Origin: Deltaproteobacteria bacterium | GTDB taxonomy: Bacteria; Myxococcota; Kuafuiibacteriia; Kuafuiibacteriales; Kuafuiibacteriaceae | Length of the DNA stretch: 64,000 bases | Direction: 5' to 3' | Assembly (NCBI GenBank): GCA_016713425.1 | Contig: JADJPE010000005.1 | Span: forward strand, 6,926,001-6,990,000 | Shown: positions 17,502 to 26,223 of the stretch, one piece after another | How the letters are laid out: every line of letters starts with the position of its first letter | Position numbering within the stretch: position 1 is the first letter of the stretch | Notes under the pieces: generated by a model | Seen by the model: only the letters and a program-made list of their open reading frames with translations | The model's database searches: none | What the model was told of the DNA's origin: nothing | Translations under genes and position numbers: made by a program

Positions 17502-18335
17502 GTGCTGATCAAGAGCGCCCTCCTCAGCGCCATCCCAGGCGTTCGTCACGGATTCTCCACCCGACTCGGTGGCCGTTCCGCCGGCCCATACGCCACTTTC
17601 AACTTCGGGCGAGACCTCGGCGATGACGACGCCGCGGTCACTTGGAACTTGCGCCGTTTCGCAACCCTCGCCGGATTCGATGACCGCGAGAGAGAGATCG
17701 CCCAGCTCGTCCAACGTCACGGCAACACGGTTCGCACCGTGCCGGCTAGCCCCTCTTCCATCGCGCACGATGCGCTGAGCGACACCCGCGGGCCCCCGGC
17801 CGAAGACCAAGCCGAGGGAGACGCGCTCATCACGTTCGAGCCCGGCATGCCCGTCGGCATTCGCACAGCCGACTGCGCCCCCGTGCTCGTCGCGTGCCTG
17901 GACGACACCGAGCAAGAGGTCATCGCCGTCGCTGCGATCCATGCCGGATGGCGCAGCGCGACTCAGGACATCGTGGCCCGCGCGATCGAGGCGCTCGAGG
18001 CCGGCGGCGCGCACCGCGCACACATGAAGGCTGCGATCGGGCCGACCATCGGCGCTTCGGCCTTCGAGGTCGGCGAGGAAGTCATCGAAGCCGCCCGCAA
18101 GTCACTCCGCGGTCGCACACCGCCCATGCACGCATCTCTTTCCGCCTCCGGACGACCATGCCTAGATCTCCCGGGCCTCGTGCTCGCCCAGCTAGAACAG
18201 CTTGGCTTCGCCAAGGACGCCGTCGATGACGTCGGCCACGACACGTTTTCTGAGCAATCGCTCTTTTTCTCCCATCGTCGGGATGCCGGTCTCACGGGCC
18301 GTCAGCTTTCGGCGATCGCGTTTGGTTCACGATGA
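17502..18335 (+). CDS. pgeF: Peptidoglycan-editing/purine nucleoside phosphorylase-type laccase-domain protein (YfiH family)
   Basis: A 277-residue protein. It has the family pattern HGFSTRLGG near the N-terminus, LVQRHGNTV, a TADCAPVLV motif and IHAGWRSATQDIVARAIEAL: the Cys of ADC and the two His (QRHG, HAGWR) form the conserved metal site. Members were first called multicopper polyphenol oxidases; they are now known as zinc-dependent purine nucleoside-cleaving enzymes, and E. coli YfiH edits peptidoglycan precursors. Start is a GTG. Its stop overlaps the start of the next gene in ATGA, so the two are translationally coupled. Confidence 0.92.
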   Translation: MLIKSALLSAIPGVRHGFSTRLGGRSAGPYATFNFGRDLGDDDAAVTWNLRRFATLAGFDDREREIAQLVQRHGNTVRTVPASPSSIAHDALSDTRGPPAEDQAEGDALITFEPGMPVGIRTADCAPVLVACLDDTEQEVIAVAAIHAGWRSATQDIVARAIEALEAGGAHRAHMKAAIGPTIGASAFEVGEEVIEAARKSLRGRTPPMHASLSASGRPCLDLPGLVLAQLEQLGFAKDAVDDVGHDTFSEQSLFFSHRRDAGLTGRQLSAIAFGSR

Positions 18336-21300
18336 CCGCGCGCCCTCTCACGCTTGATCCTTGCTTTGGCAAGCTGGGCCGAGAGATCGAACGATTCGCG
18401 AACCACACGCGAAAGCTCGTCCTCGCAAGCCAGAAGCATCGGGCTCACCTCGTCGAGGCGGCCATCTGGAGCGAGGGAACCGCGCCGCTCGACACGACGC
18501 CACCCCATCCCGCCCTCGCGATGCGCGCCGTAGATCGCTACGCACGCACGCAGCGGGAAAAGCGCTCGACGCTCGTTGGCGCCTATTTCGCGCATCACAC
18601 GCTCCGCATCGAGGCCGAGCTCTCCCGGATTCTGCTGCGGGAGAGTTTCACTCAGGACCCGCGCCATAGGATTGAGACGTGCCACCGCATCTATTCGGAG
18701 TCTACGCGACTTCGTCGCGCCTGGGTCTCGGCGCTCCTCGACCTGAGCTTGACCGCCTCGATACCACTCCTCTCGAAGCGGGACTACGCAGCCTTCAACG
18801 TCGGCTCCCTCACCGACCACGAAGATGTCGATCTGACCATCGTCGTCGGCAACCGAGAGGCGCAAGAAGCCGTGTCGTCCGGGATCGCGAACGTGAAGAA
18901 GACGTTTCTTCAATTCGCCTCGAAGATTCAGCTCTTCTTGACTGAACAATTCGATCCACCCCGAAGTTCAGCCACGATCGAGGACTACCAACAACTGCTG
19001 AGCAAGCCGAGCCGGACCCTCGTGTCGACGGTCCAGCTACTCGGATCCCAGTATCTTTGCGGCAACACGCGCCTCGCGCGCACCCTCGAAGCCCGAATCA
19101 TCGATACGTACTACGCGGGACAAGGCACACCGCGCGTCCATGAAGGTTTTCTGCGCTCCGTGATGGTCGAGCTGCGCGAAATCATCACGCCCCGGTCCAT
19201 CCCAAGCCTTCTTTCGCCCAAGAAGGAGCTCTACGTCCCGGCCAAGCTCGCCATTACGGCTCTGCGCGTAATCCACAACGTGCGCGAAGCCCAGCCCGTC
19301 CGTGCCCTTGCGCAGCTTGCCGCCAAAGACCCCGAGCACGCATCATCCTACGGCGAGCTCGGCGATGCCTTCGCGCAGAACGAGGTCCTCCGCGCCCTGC
19401 TCTTCCTCTACATCTACAGCGGCGAGGATTTCGACCTCACCGACCCCTCAATCCGCAAAGCTTCTCGCCGCGTGGCCCGCCTCCTGGGGCTCGGCGCGTC
19501 GGCCCGAAAGTCACCCGAGGACCGACTCGTGGCGTTATACGCCGACACCCATGCGAAAGCGCTCCAACACATCGCTGTCCTGACCGGCATCATCGAGCGC
19601 CACCTTAGCCGCGTCTCGACCTTCCGACGCTTGGTCGAAGAGAGCCAAGATCTGCCGCGGATCCAGGAAAACATGGCCGAGAAGCTCCTGGGCGCACTCG
19701 AGAGCTACCGCGGGAGCGTCTTCTGGGACGAGGTCATCGAGTTGGTGGGCGGCTCCGCGGAGAGCGCAGCGCGCTTCATACTCGACCTCGACGCCATCGA
19801 GCCCGACCAACGTGCCGCCATGATTCGCCGCTTCGTCGCGCTGATGTCCGAGGATCCATCTTCACTCGTCGAGTTCCTGACCTTCATTGCCACCCACGAA
19901 CCCGAGGTGACGGGGCAGCCGCAACGCTTGCCCCCGACGACCCCACGGACCACCTCCGGCCCCCTCAGCGCCGCATTCTGGCGCGCACTCATGGAGCACC
20001 TTCGCTCGGACGAGTCCGTGCTCACAGCGTTCATTGCGCAGCTCGACGTCGAGACGAAGTCGGAGACGCTCTACCGACTCGCCAACGCCTATCCGGCCCA
20101 CAACATCGCCGCACTCGCCGACATGTTCGAAGGCTCAGGCATGGATCGGCGCGCGCTCCGCGTCGTTCGAACCCTTCGCTCCGTCATTGTCATCCTGCGG
20201 CACAGCTCAAACGCGGTTGCCCGGGTCGCCACCCGTGTCGTCGCCCGCACGCCCGAGTTCCTCAATCGACTCGGCTCGACGCGGCGCATGCGCGATCTAA
20301 CCCAGGAGATCATCGCCCGCGCCGCCCGCGAACCCAAACCGAGCGAACAGATCGATCTCATCGGCGACGCCTTCGATGTCAGCGTGCTGCGAGCCGCCGT
20401 CATCGCCGTACTCGAGGGTGCACCGGCCGCGCGCGACGCCGACTTCACAGCGTCGGTCGATCTGTACCTGCGTGAGCTCTTCAAGGCCTGCTTTCGCGAC
20501 GTTCGTCAGCGCTCTCCGATCTTCGAATCATATCGCCCCGGGTCTGGGATCGCCCTCTACTCGACCGGCGGCATCGGACGAGGCGAGGCCTTCGTCGGTG
20601 ACTGGGACTACATCGCCGTCATCGATCAAGATGACCGCGGCATGAAGAAGTTCTTCGGCAAAGTCCTTCAACGCGTATCCGGCGCGATGACGCGCCGCGG
20701 ACTCATGCCGCATAACCGCTTCACCGCACACTTCAACGCCTACGTCGTGAGCTTGCCCGAGCTGCGCGCCTTTCTGCAGAACCGAACTGCGGAAACGTTC
20801 GTAGATGAAGCGGAGGTCCTCGAAGCTCGCTTTTTCCTCGGCGACCCAAGCGTCGCCCGTCGATTCAACGAGGAGATCCGCGCGCTGGTCACCGAAACGC
20901 ATGCCCATTTGTTCATCGCCGACATCCTCACCGAGATCGCGGCGCGGCGAAGCGAGAGCATGTACGGGCTCAACCTCAAGGCTGCGCCGGGAGGGCTGCG
21001 CGAGATCCATCTCCTCTTCCTGGCCATCCGTATCGTGTCGAAAATCTCCGTGCCGATCGTTCCCGAACTCCTGCCGCTCGCCGCCGAGAGCGTGCCCGAA
21101 TGCAAGGCAGATCTCCGATTCCTCATGGTCGCCAACGCCGAGCTTCGCCGAGCCCGCGACCTCTACCATCTCGTCGCGGCCTACGATGACAACCTCGACG
21201 TCGAGGCCATCGTCCAGATCGCCGCCGACCTCCCTCCCCTTCGGCAAGCCGGCGTGCGCCCGGACTACGAAGCTGAGCTCATCAAGCTCCTCGCTGAGTC

Positions 21301-21364
21301 GAAGAGCCGCATCGATCGCGTCGCGAGCGCCCTATCGGAGAGGCTGCGTTCTGAGCGCGAATGA
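18332..21364 (+). CDS. Large protein with two nucleotidyltransferase-like cores (GlnD/GlnE-related, not orthologous)
   Basis: A 1010-residue protein. The first core, at about 155-172, reads NVGSLTDHEDVDLTIVV, a G-S...D-x-D nucleotidyltransferase pattern. The second, at about 747-765, reads STGGIGRGEAFVGDWDYIAV, like the GR-GE...D-x-D of GlnD. At about 880 it has GLNLKAAPGGLREIHLL, very like the LKEGPGGLRDI motif of PII uridylyltransferase and the matching GlnE segment. The linker (about 200-700) is helical. No HD or ACT domain is seen, so it is not GlnD, and the GlnE GKLGGxELN motif is absent. Inference: a protein-modifying nucleotidyltransferase of unknown target, duplicated within one chain. 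Its start overlaps the pgeF stop by 4 bp. Confidence 0.75.
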   Translation: MTARPLTLDPCFGKLGREIERFANHTRKLVLASQKHRAHLVEAAIWSEGTAPLDTTPPHPALAMRAVDRYARTQREKRSTLVGAYFAHHTLRIEAELSRILLRESFTQDPRHRIETCHRIYSESTRLRRAWVSALLDLSLTASIPLLSKRDYAAFNVGSLTDHEDVDLTIVVGNREAQEAVSSGIANVKKTFLQFASKIQLFLTEQFDPPRSSATIEDYQQLLSKPSRTLVSTVQLLGSQYLCGNTRLARTLEARIIDTYYAGQGTPRVHEGFLRSVMVELREIITPRSIPSLLSPKKELYVPAKLAITALRVIHNVREAQPVRALAQLAAKDPEHASSYGELGDAFAQNEVLRALLFLYIYSGEDFDLTDPSIRKASRRVARLLGLGASARKSPEDRLVALYADTHAKALQHIAVLTGIIERHLSRVSTFRRLVEESQDLPRIQENMAEKLLGALESYRGSVFWDEVIELVGGSAESAARFILDLDAIEPDQRAAMIRRFVALMSEDPSSLVEFLTFIATHEPEVTGQPQRLPPTTPRTTSGPLSAAFWRALMEHLRSDESVLTAFIAQLDVETKSETLYRLANAYPAHNIAALADMFEGSGMDRRALRVVRTLRSVIVILRHSSNAVARVATRVVARTPEFLNRLGSTRRMRDLTQEIIARAAREPKPSEQIDLIGDAFDVSVLRAAVIAVLEGAPAARDADFTASVDLYLRELFKACFRDVRQRSPIFESYRPGSGIALYSTGGIGRGEAFVGDWDYIAVIDQDDRGMKKFFGKVLQRVSGAMTRRGLMPHNRFTAHFNAYVVSLPELRAFLQNRTAETFVDEAEVLEARFFLGDPSVARRFNEEIRALVTETHAHLFIADILTEIAARRSESMYGLNLKAAPGGLREIHLLFLAIRIVSKISVPIVPELLPLAAESVPECKADLRFLMVANAELRRARDLYHLVAAYDDNLDVEAIVQIAADLPPLRQAGVRPDYEAELIKLLAESKSRIDRVASALSERLRSERE

Positions 21365-21453
21365 CCCAACCCGCGCCATGTCACCAGCCCATGACCTGAC
21401 GGCGCCGGGGAACACCAGCGGTCTCTTGAGATCTCGCCGGGCGTCGCGGGGGC

Positions 21454-22332
21454 TCAGGACAGATCGATCTCTCGATAACGCGCGGCCTCGCGCTCATACG
21501 CATCGAAACCGACCACTTCGCGCAACGCCTCGAAGGAGATCAGCGCGTCGTTCGGATGTTCGCCCTCAGCCATGCGCCGCAACGCCGACTGCATCGCCTT
21601 GACTGCCGTCGAAAGCAGCGTCAGCGGATAGGCCGCGATGTGAAAGCCCATTTCTTGCAGCACCGATGGCTTGAGGAGCGGCGTGTCTCCGCCTTCGAGC
21701 ATGTTGGCCATCTTGAACCCCGGAACCTCTCGCGCAACCCGCTCGAGATCGGCTTCGGTTCGCGGTGCCTCGACGAACGTGATGTCGGCCCCCAACTCAT
21801 GAAACCGACAGGCCCGATCGATCGCCTCCGCAATGCCATGGGTGTAGGCGGCGTCCGTCCGCGCCAGAATGAGGACATCGGCGCCCTCATCTCGGGCATC
21901 CACGGCGGCCCGGATCCGCTCGAGCGCCGCGTTCATCGGGACGACTTCTTTGCCCCGTGTGTGGCCACACCGCTTGGGCGCCAATTGATCTTCGATCATC
22001 ACCGACGCGAAGCCGGCTGAAGCATAGCCCTGCACCGTCCGTTTGACGTTCATCGAATTGCCGTAGCCCGTGTCAGCGTCGCCGATCACCGGGATCGAAA
22101 CCGCCGAACAGATGTCACGCCCCGCGTCGACCATCTCCCCGTACGAGATGAGGCCAGTATCCGGCTGCGCAAGGCGACTTGCCGAAACAGCAAAGCCGCT
22201 CATGAAAGTCAGCCGGAAGCCAGCCAGCTCGATGAGTCGAGCGGACAAGGCATCGAAGCAGCAAGGCATGACCAGAAGTTCATGCTTGGCGAGAAGGTGT
22301 GCGAGCGCGTCTTTTGCCACGGCGCGCAACAT
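21454..22332 (-). CDS. Isocitrate lyase/PEP mutase superfamily enzyme
   Basis: A 292-residue protein with LLVMPCCFDALSARLIELAG, SGFAVSAS, IPVIGDADTGYGNSMNVKRT (DxDTGYG metal site), MIEDQ, PKRCGH (active-site Cys loop of the superfamily), VLILARTDA and GADITFVEAPRTEADL. This fits the branch holding methylisocitrate lyase, 2,3-dimethylmalate lyase and oxaloacetate decarboxylase. The K-R-C-G-H loop supports lyase rather than PEP mutase activity, but the substrate is not decided by sequence alone. No prpC or prpD neighbour is present. Divergent from the VWA gene at 22480. Confidence 0.88.
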   Translation of the reverse strand: MLRAVAKDALAHLLAKHELLVMPCCFDALSARLIELAGFRLTFMSGFAVSASRLAQPDTGLISYGEMVDAGRDICSAVSIPVIGDADTGYGNSMNVKRTVQGYASAGFASVMIEDQLAPKRCGHTRGKEVVPMNAALERIRAAVDARDEGADVLILARTDAAYTHGIAEAIDRACRFHELGADITFVEAPRTEADLERVAREVPGFKMANMLEGGDTPLLKPSVLQEMGFHIAAYPLTLLSTAVKAMQSALRRMAEGEHPNDALISFEALREVVGFDAYEREAARYREIDLS

Positions 22333-22479
22333 AAGCGGCTGAGAGCTCTCGAACTAGCGCATTTTTGCAGCATTCGTCGCGCGTTCAGGCCCTGCTGGAC
22401 TGCGCGTTCAATGTGCCTCGCTCTGGCGGACCGACAAGAAGGAGCGACGAGTGCCGCGGAACACCGATAATGACTCACA

Positions 22480-25400
22480 ATGGCTGGTCCCACAACTCGA
22501 CCCCTGCCCTCCTCGACGCCGGTCGTCGTCCGGCGAGCCCTGGGGCTCGCGCTCTCGTTCGCCGCTGCGATGCTGGTGGGCTGTGGCGGTGATGCCCCCG
22601 GCGGCACAGAGCCGCGCGTGGACCCGGTCGGGGATGCAGCGGTCCCCGACGCCGCCCTGGATGACGGCGGGGCCGGTCGCGACGGCGCGACGCTGAGCGA
22701 CAGCGGGACCGCGCGAGACGCGGACACGGACGCGGACGCTGGCAATGCGAACGACCACGACGGGGGCGATTCACCTGGTCCCCGCATCGACGATCCAAAC
22801 AACGCTCACCTCGACTTTGACTGCGATGGGCTCTCCAACGCGTATGAGTTTGCCACCATCTACTCCGATGGAAGGAAGACCGACCCCGCGCAAGCGGACA
22901 CCGACGGCGATGGACTGTTGGATGGCATCGAGCTCGGCACGAACACAGTCATCGAGCCCGATCGCTGCGCGCCCATGATCGACCTCGACCCGAGCACGAC
23001 GACTCGGCCTACCGTCGCGGATACGGATGGGGACACGCTGATGGACGGCGTCGAAGACATCAACCACAACGGCAAAGTCGACGACCACGAGTCGAATCCG
23101 AGATTCCGCGACTCCGACGGTGACGGGATCGAGGACGCCGTCGAGGACAGAAACCACAACGGTCTTCGAGATATCGGCGAGCTCGACCCATCCCTGGCCG
23201 ACACCGACCTCGACCTCATCTTCGACGGCATCGAGGACGCGAACCGCGATGGCCAATTCGACCCCGCCGCCGGCGAAACGAGCGCGCTCGAGCCCGACAC
23301 CGATCAAGACGGCTTGATCGACGGCGAGGAGGATTCCAACCAGGATGGGCTGAGGCAGCCACACGAGACTGACCCGAGAACACCCGACACCGACTGCGAT
23401 GGCCTCAGCGATCGCGACGAGCTCGATCACGGCACCAGCCCCGTCCTCGCCGATACGGACCACGACGGCATCCCGGATGCCGTCGAGATCGGCGCCACGC
23501 GCCTCCTGAGGGCCCCGGGCTGCGGCGTCCTGGCGCCCACGCCAGACGCCGACCCCGGGACGACGACCAATCCTCGGGACGCCGACTCAGATCATGATGG
23601 CATCCAGGACGGCGTCGAAGATGCGAATTCGAACGGCCGCGTCGATCCCCAAGAGACGGATCCCAACGCTCTCGATTCGGACGGCGATGGGCTCAGCGAC
23701 GGCGACGAGATCGCGCTCGGTAGCGACCCCACGAACCCCGCCGAACCTGGCGCAGGTTCCCCGCTCGCCGCGGCGCACGCCGCCGTGTGCGCCGACGATG
23801 CGCTGAAGACGGTCAGATTCCAGAGACAATCGTCGTGGACGTGGGTCACCGAAGGCAGCGGCTATGACTACCGCGCACTCTCCGCCACATCCCCGGGCCT
23901 TCAAGTGACGGCCGCGACGCTCACGTCCGTCGACGACGAAGTCGCCGCATTCATCGTTCGCATGCCGCCGATTGCGGGATTGGCCGTGACGCCCGAAGCG
24001 CAGGCGAACGGCGTCACGACACGCATCCAAACGCGTGGTCGCGACCGGGGTCTCGACGCCTTTTCGATTCGAACTACGCCGCGGGTCATCACGAGCCATG
24101 ACGGTTTTCGAGCCGCTGTCTCGGGCATCGCGGACGTGAGGGCCCAGGCTTCGCAAAACGTCGGGTCCTTGCGCCAGATCTTGCTGTCGCTCAGTGCCGA
24201 CGTCTCGCCGACATCCTTCCAGAACTGGCCCGCAACCTTCGGAACGATGGACTCGTCCTTCGTCTTCACCTATGAGGTGCTCGTCCGTACGTCGCCGTAC
24301 CCGACCGACGAGATCCTCGTGGTCGGCGCCCTCGCCCGCTCGACGGTCTTCAGCGACCCGTCGCACATCGCGGCGGTGCGTCTCGGCGACCTGACGAACG
24401 GCACCTCGCTCGCGCTCGAAACCAGGAAGGAGGGCAAGGGCTGCGATCCCTTCGACGCCGGCACGCCGGGCGCGGTTGACTTCATTTGGATGTCGGACAC
24501 GTCGGGCTCGACGGACGACGACAGGGGCCGCGTCCAGGCCGCGAGCGTGCGCGTCGCCGAAGCCCTGGCCGCCAATGACGTCGATTTTCGCATGGGCGTC
24601 GTCGTGCATTCGAGAAACGATCATCGCCTCGGACCCGGTCGCGGCGGGACCCTGGTCGGCGACGGATTCCTGACTCCGGACCGCATGAGCCTCTTTCCCA
24701 ACTATCTTGGCAAGATCGAGGAGACGGGCTGCGAGTTCGGACTCGAGGCCATGTCGAACGCGATTCGGAACGCGCTCCCGCGGTCAGCCCCCCAGGTCGT
24801 CGATCCACGGAAGCTTCGAAGTGACGCCACGCTCGCCGTCGTCTACATTTCGGACGAGTTCGCGCAGGAGATCACCGTCTCTGACGAGTGCGGAACCGTG
24901 AAGTACGGTGGTTGGGCCACGACCTACTGGGTTCCGAGCATCTACGGATGCGACACGAACGTCGGGGAATACTACCTCTCGAGCTATGACTACGCGCCCG
25001 ACGTTTGTAGAGAGCCTCCCAACACCGTGTGCGTCGACCAGATTGTCGCGCCGTACATCGAACAGATCACAGATCTCGATGGCATCGCGTTTGCCCAAAT
25101 CATTCAACCCAAGGCCACACCCACGAGCTGCACCGAGTACGCGTGCAGTCCGGGCGCGTACGTCGGAAACGAACCTGGCCGTGGCTACGTCGAGGTCGTC
25201 GACGCAACCGGAGGCACGACATACTCACCTTGTAACGACGATCCAGGCACGGCGCTCGAGACGATCGTGGACGCCGTCACCGGCATCTCATCGAGCTATC
25301 AGCTCAAAGGCAGGCCCATCTCCGCGACGCTGAAGGTCGGCGTCCTTCGCGCGGCAGCGGGCGCGGGCGTCTCGATCGTTCCGCGCTCCACGAAGAGCGG

Positions 25401-26205
25401 CTTCGACTACGACCCGGTGGCCAACGCGGTTTTCTTCCGCGGCGCAACCTACCGGCCTCGGGGTGGTGACAAAGTCATCGTGAGTTATCGGGTCTTCCGA
25501 CCGGATGACACGGGGTGTGGACCTTGCGGTCCCAACCAGGAGTGCGATGAGACGAAGGGCATGTGTGTGTGCAGCGCGTCCGCATGCGGCGCCTGCGGCG
25601 CGGGCGAGGTTTGCGATCCGAGCACATGCGCTTGCACTTGCGCGACCGACTGCAACGGTCAATGCGGCGCCGGCGAGGTCTGTAATCCGTCCACGTGCAC
25701 CTGCGAATGCGCGCCCGACTGCGGCGGGGCGTGCCCAGACGGAACCGCCTGCGACCCCACAACGTGTACATGCACCTGTGGTGCCGACTGCGGGGGTGCA
25801 TGTGGTTCGTCACTTCTCTCGTGCGACAGCGCGCAGTGTGCATGCGAATGCGAAGCCGACTGCGGCGGGGCCTGCACCGGGAACACGATGTGCAACGCTT
25901 CCTCTTGCGCGTGTACCTGCGCGCCGGACTGCGACGCGAGCTGTCCAGGGCTCGCGACCTGCGACCTCGGAAACGACTGTGGATGCGTTTGTCCAGACGA
26001 CTGCGGCGGCTGCCCGGCGAGCACGCACTGCAACGAAGAATCCTGCGCCTGCGAATGCGAAGCTGGATGCGACGCGGGGTGCCCAAACCGAGAAGTCTGC
26101 GACCCCACGCAAGGATGCGGCTGCGCCTGCCCGCCCGATTGCGGAGGCTGCGATGCTGGGAGTATATGCGATCCGATGCGCTGCGAGTGCATCCCAACAG
26201 TCTGA
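22480..26205 (+). CDS. Giant lipoprotein: TSP3-like calcium repeats, VWA domain and Cys-rich C-terminal repeats
   Basis: A 1241-residue protein. The signal peptide ends in lipobox LVGC (C35), followed by an Asp/Ala/Gly stalk. From about 105 to 430 there are EF-hand-like Asp-rich repeats of the TSP3/bacterial calcium type (DTDGDGLLDGIELG, DSDGDGIEDAVEDRNHNG and similar). The VWA domain has MIDAS DTSGS at about 671, followed by YVEVVDATGG and the shared FDYDPVANAVFF module (about 970). Residues 1011-1240 hold about ten Cys-rich units of the form CxCxxDCGGxCxxGxxCDxxTCxC. A secreted, outer-membrane-anchored adhesion role is inferred from domains. Related VWA proteins lie at 9381 and 58440. Confidence 0.85.
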   Translation: MAGPTTRPLPSSTPVVVRRALGLALSFAAAMLVGCGGDAPGGTEPRVDPVGDAAVPDAALDDGGAGRDGATLSDSGTARDADTDADAGNANDHDGGDSPGPRIDDPNNAHLDFDCDGLSNAYEFATIYSDGRKTDPAQADTDGDGLLDGIELGTNTVIEPDRCAPMIDLDPSTTTRPTVADTDGDTLMDGVEDINHNGKVDDHESNPRFRDSDGDGIEDAVEDRNHNGLRDIGELDPSLADTDLDLIFDGIEDANRDGQFDPAAGETSALEPDTDQDGLIDGEEDSNQDGLRQPHETDPRTPDTDCDGLSDRDELDHGTSPVLADTDHDGIPDAVEIGATRLLRAPGCGVLAPTPDADPGTTTNPRDADSDHDGIQDGVEDANSNGRVDPQETDPNALDSDGDGLSDGDEIALGSDPTNPAEPGAGSPLAAAHAAVCADDALKTVRFQRQSSWTWVTEGSGYDYRALSATSPGLQVTAATLTSVDDEVAAFIVRMPPIAGLAVTPEAQANGVTTRIQTRGRDRGLDAFSIRTTPRVITSHDGFRAAVSGIADVRAQASQNVGSLRQILLSLSADVSPTSFQNWPATFGTMDSSFVFTYEVLVRTSPYPTDEILVVGALARSTVFSDPSHIAAVRLGDLTNGTSLALETRKEGKGCDPFDAGTPGAVDFIWMSDTSGSTDDDRGRVQAASVRVAEALAANDVDFRMGVVVHSRNDHRLGPGRGGTLVGDGFLTPDRMSLFPNYLGKIEETGCEFGLEAMSNAIRNALPRSAPQVVDPRKLRSDATLAVVYISDEFAQEITVSDECGTVKYGGWATTYWVPSIYGCDTNVGEYYLSSYDYAPDVCREPPNTVCVDQIVAPYIEQITDLDGIAFAQIIQPKATPTSCTEYACSPGAYVGNEPGRGYVEVVDATGGTTYSPCNDDPGTALETIVDAVTGISSSYQLKGRPISATLKVGVLRAAAGAGVSIVPRSTKSGFDYDPVANAVFFRGATYRPRGGDKVIVSYRVFRPDDTGCGPCGPNQECDETKGMCVCSASACGACGAGEVCDPSTCACTCATDCNGQCGAGEVCNPSTCTCECAPDCGGACPDGTACDPTTCTCTCGADCGGACGSSLLSCDSAQCACECEADCGGACTGNTMCNASSCACTCAPDCDASCPGLATCDLGNDCGCVCPDDCGGCPASTHCNEESCACECEAGCDAGCPNREVCDPTQGCGCACPPDCGGCDAGSICDPMRCECIPTV

Positions 26206-26223
26206 GGGTTCCTGAGAGATTTC

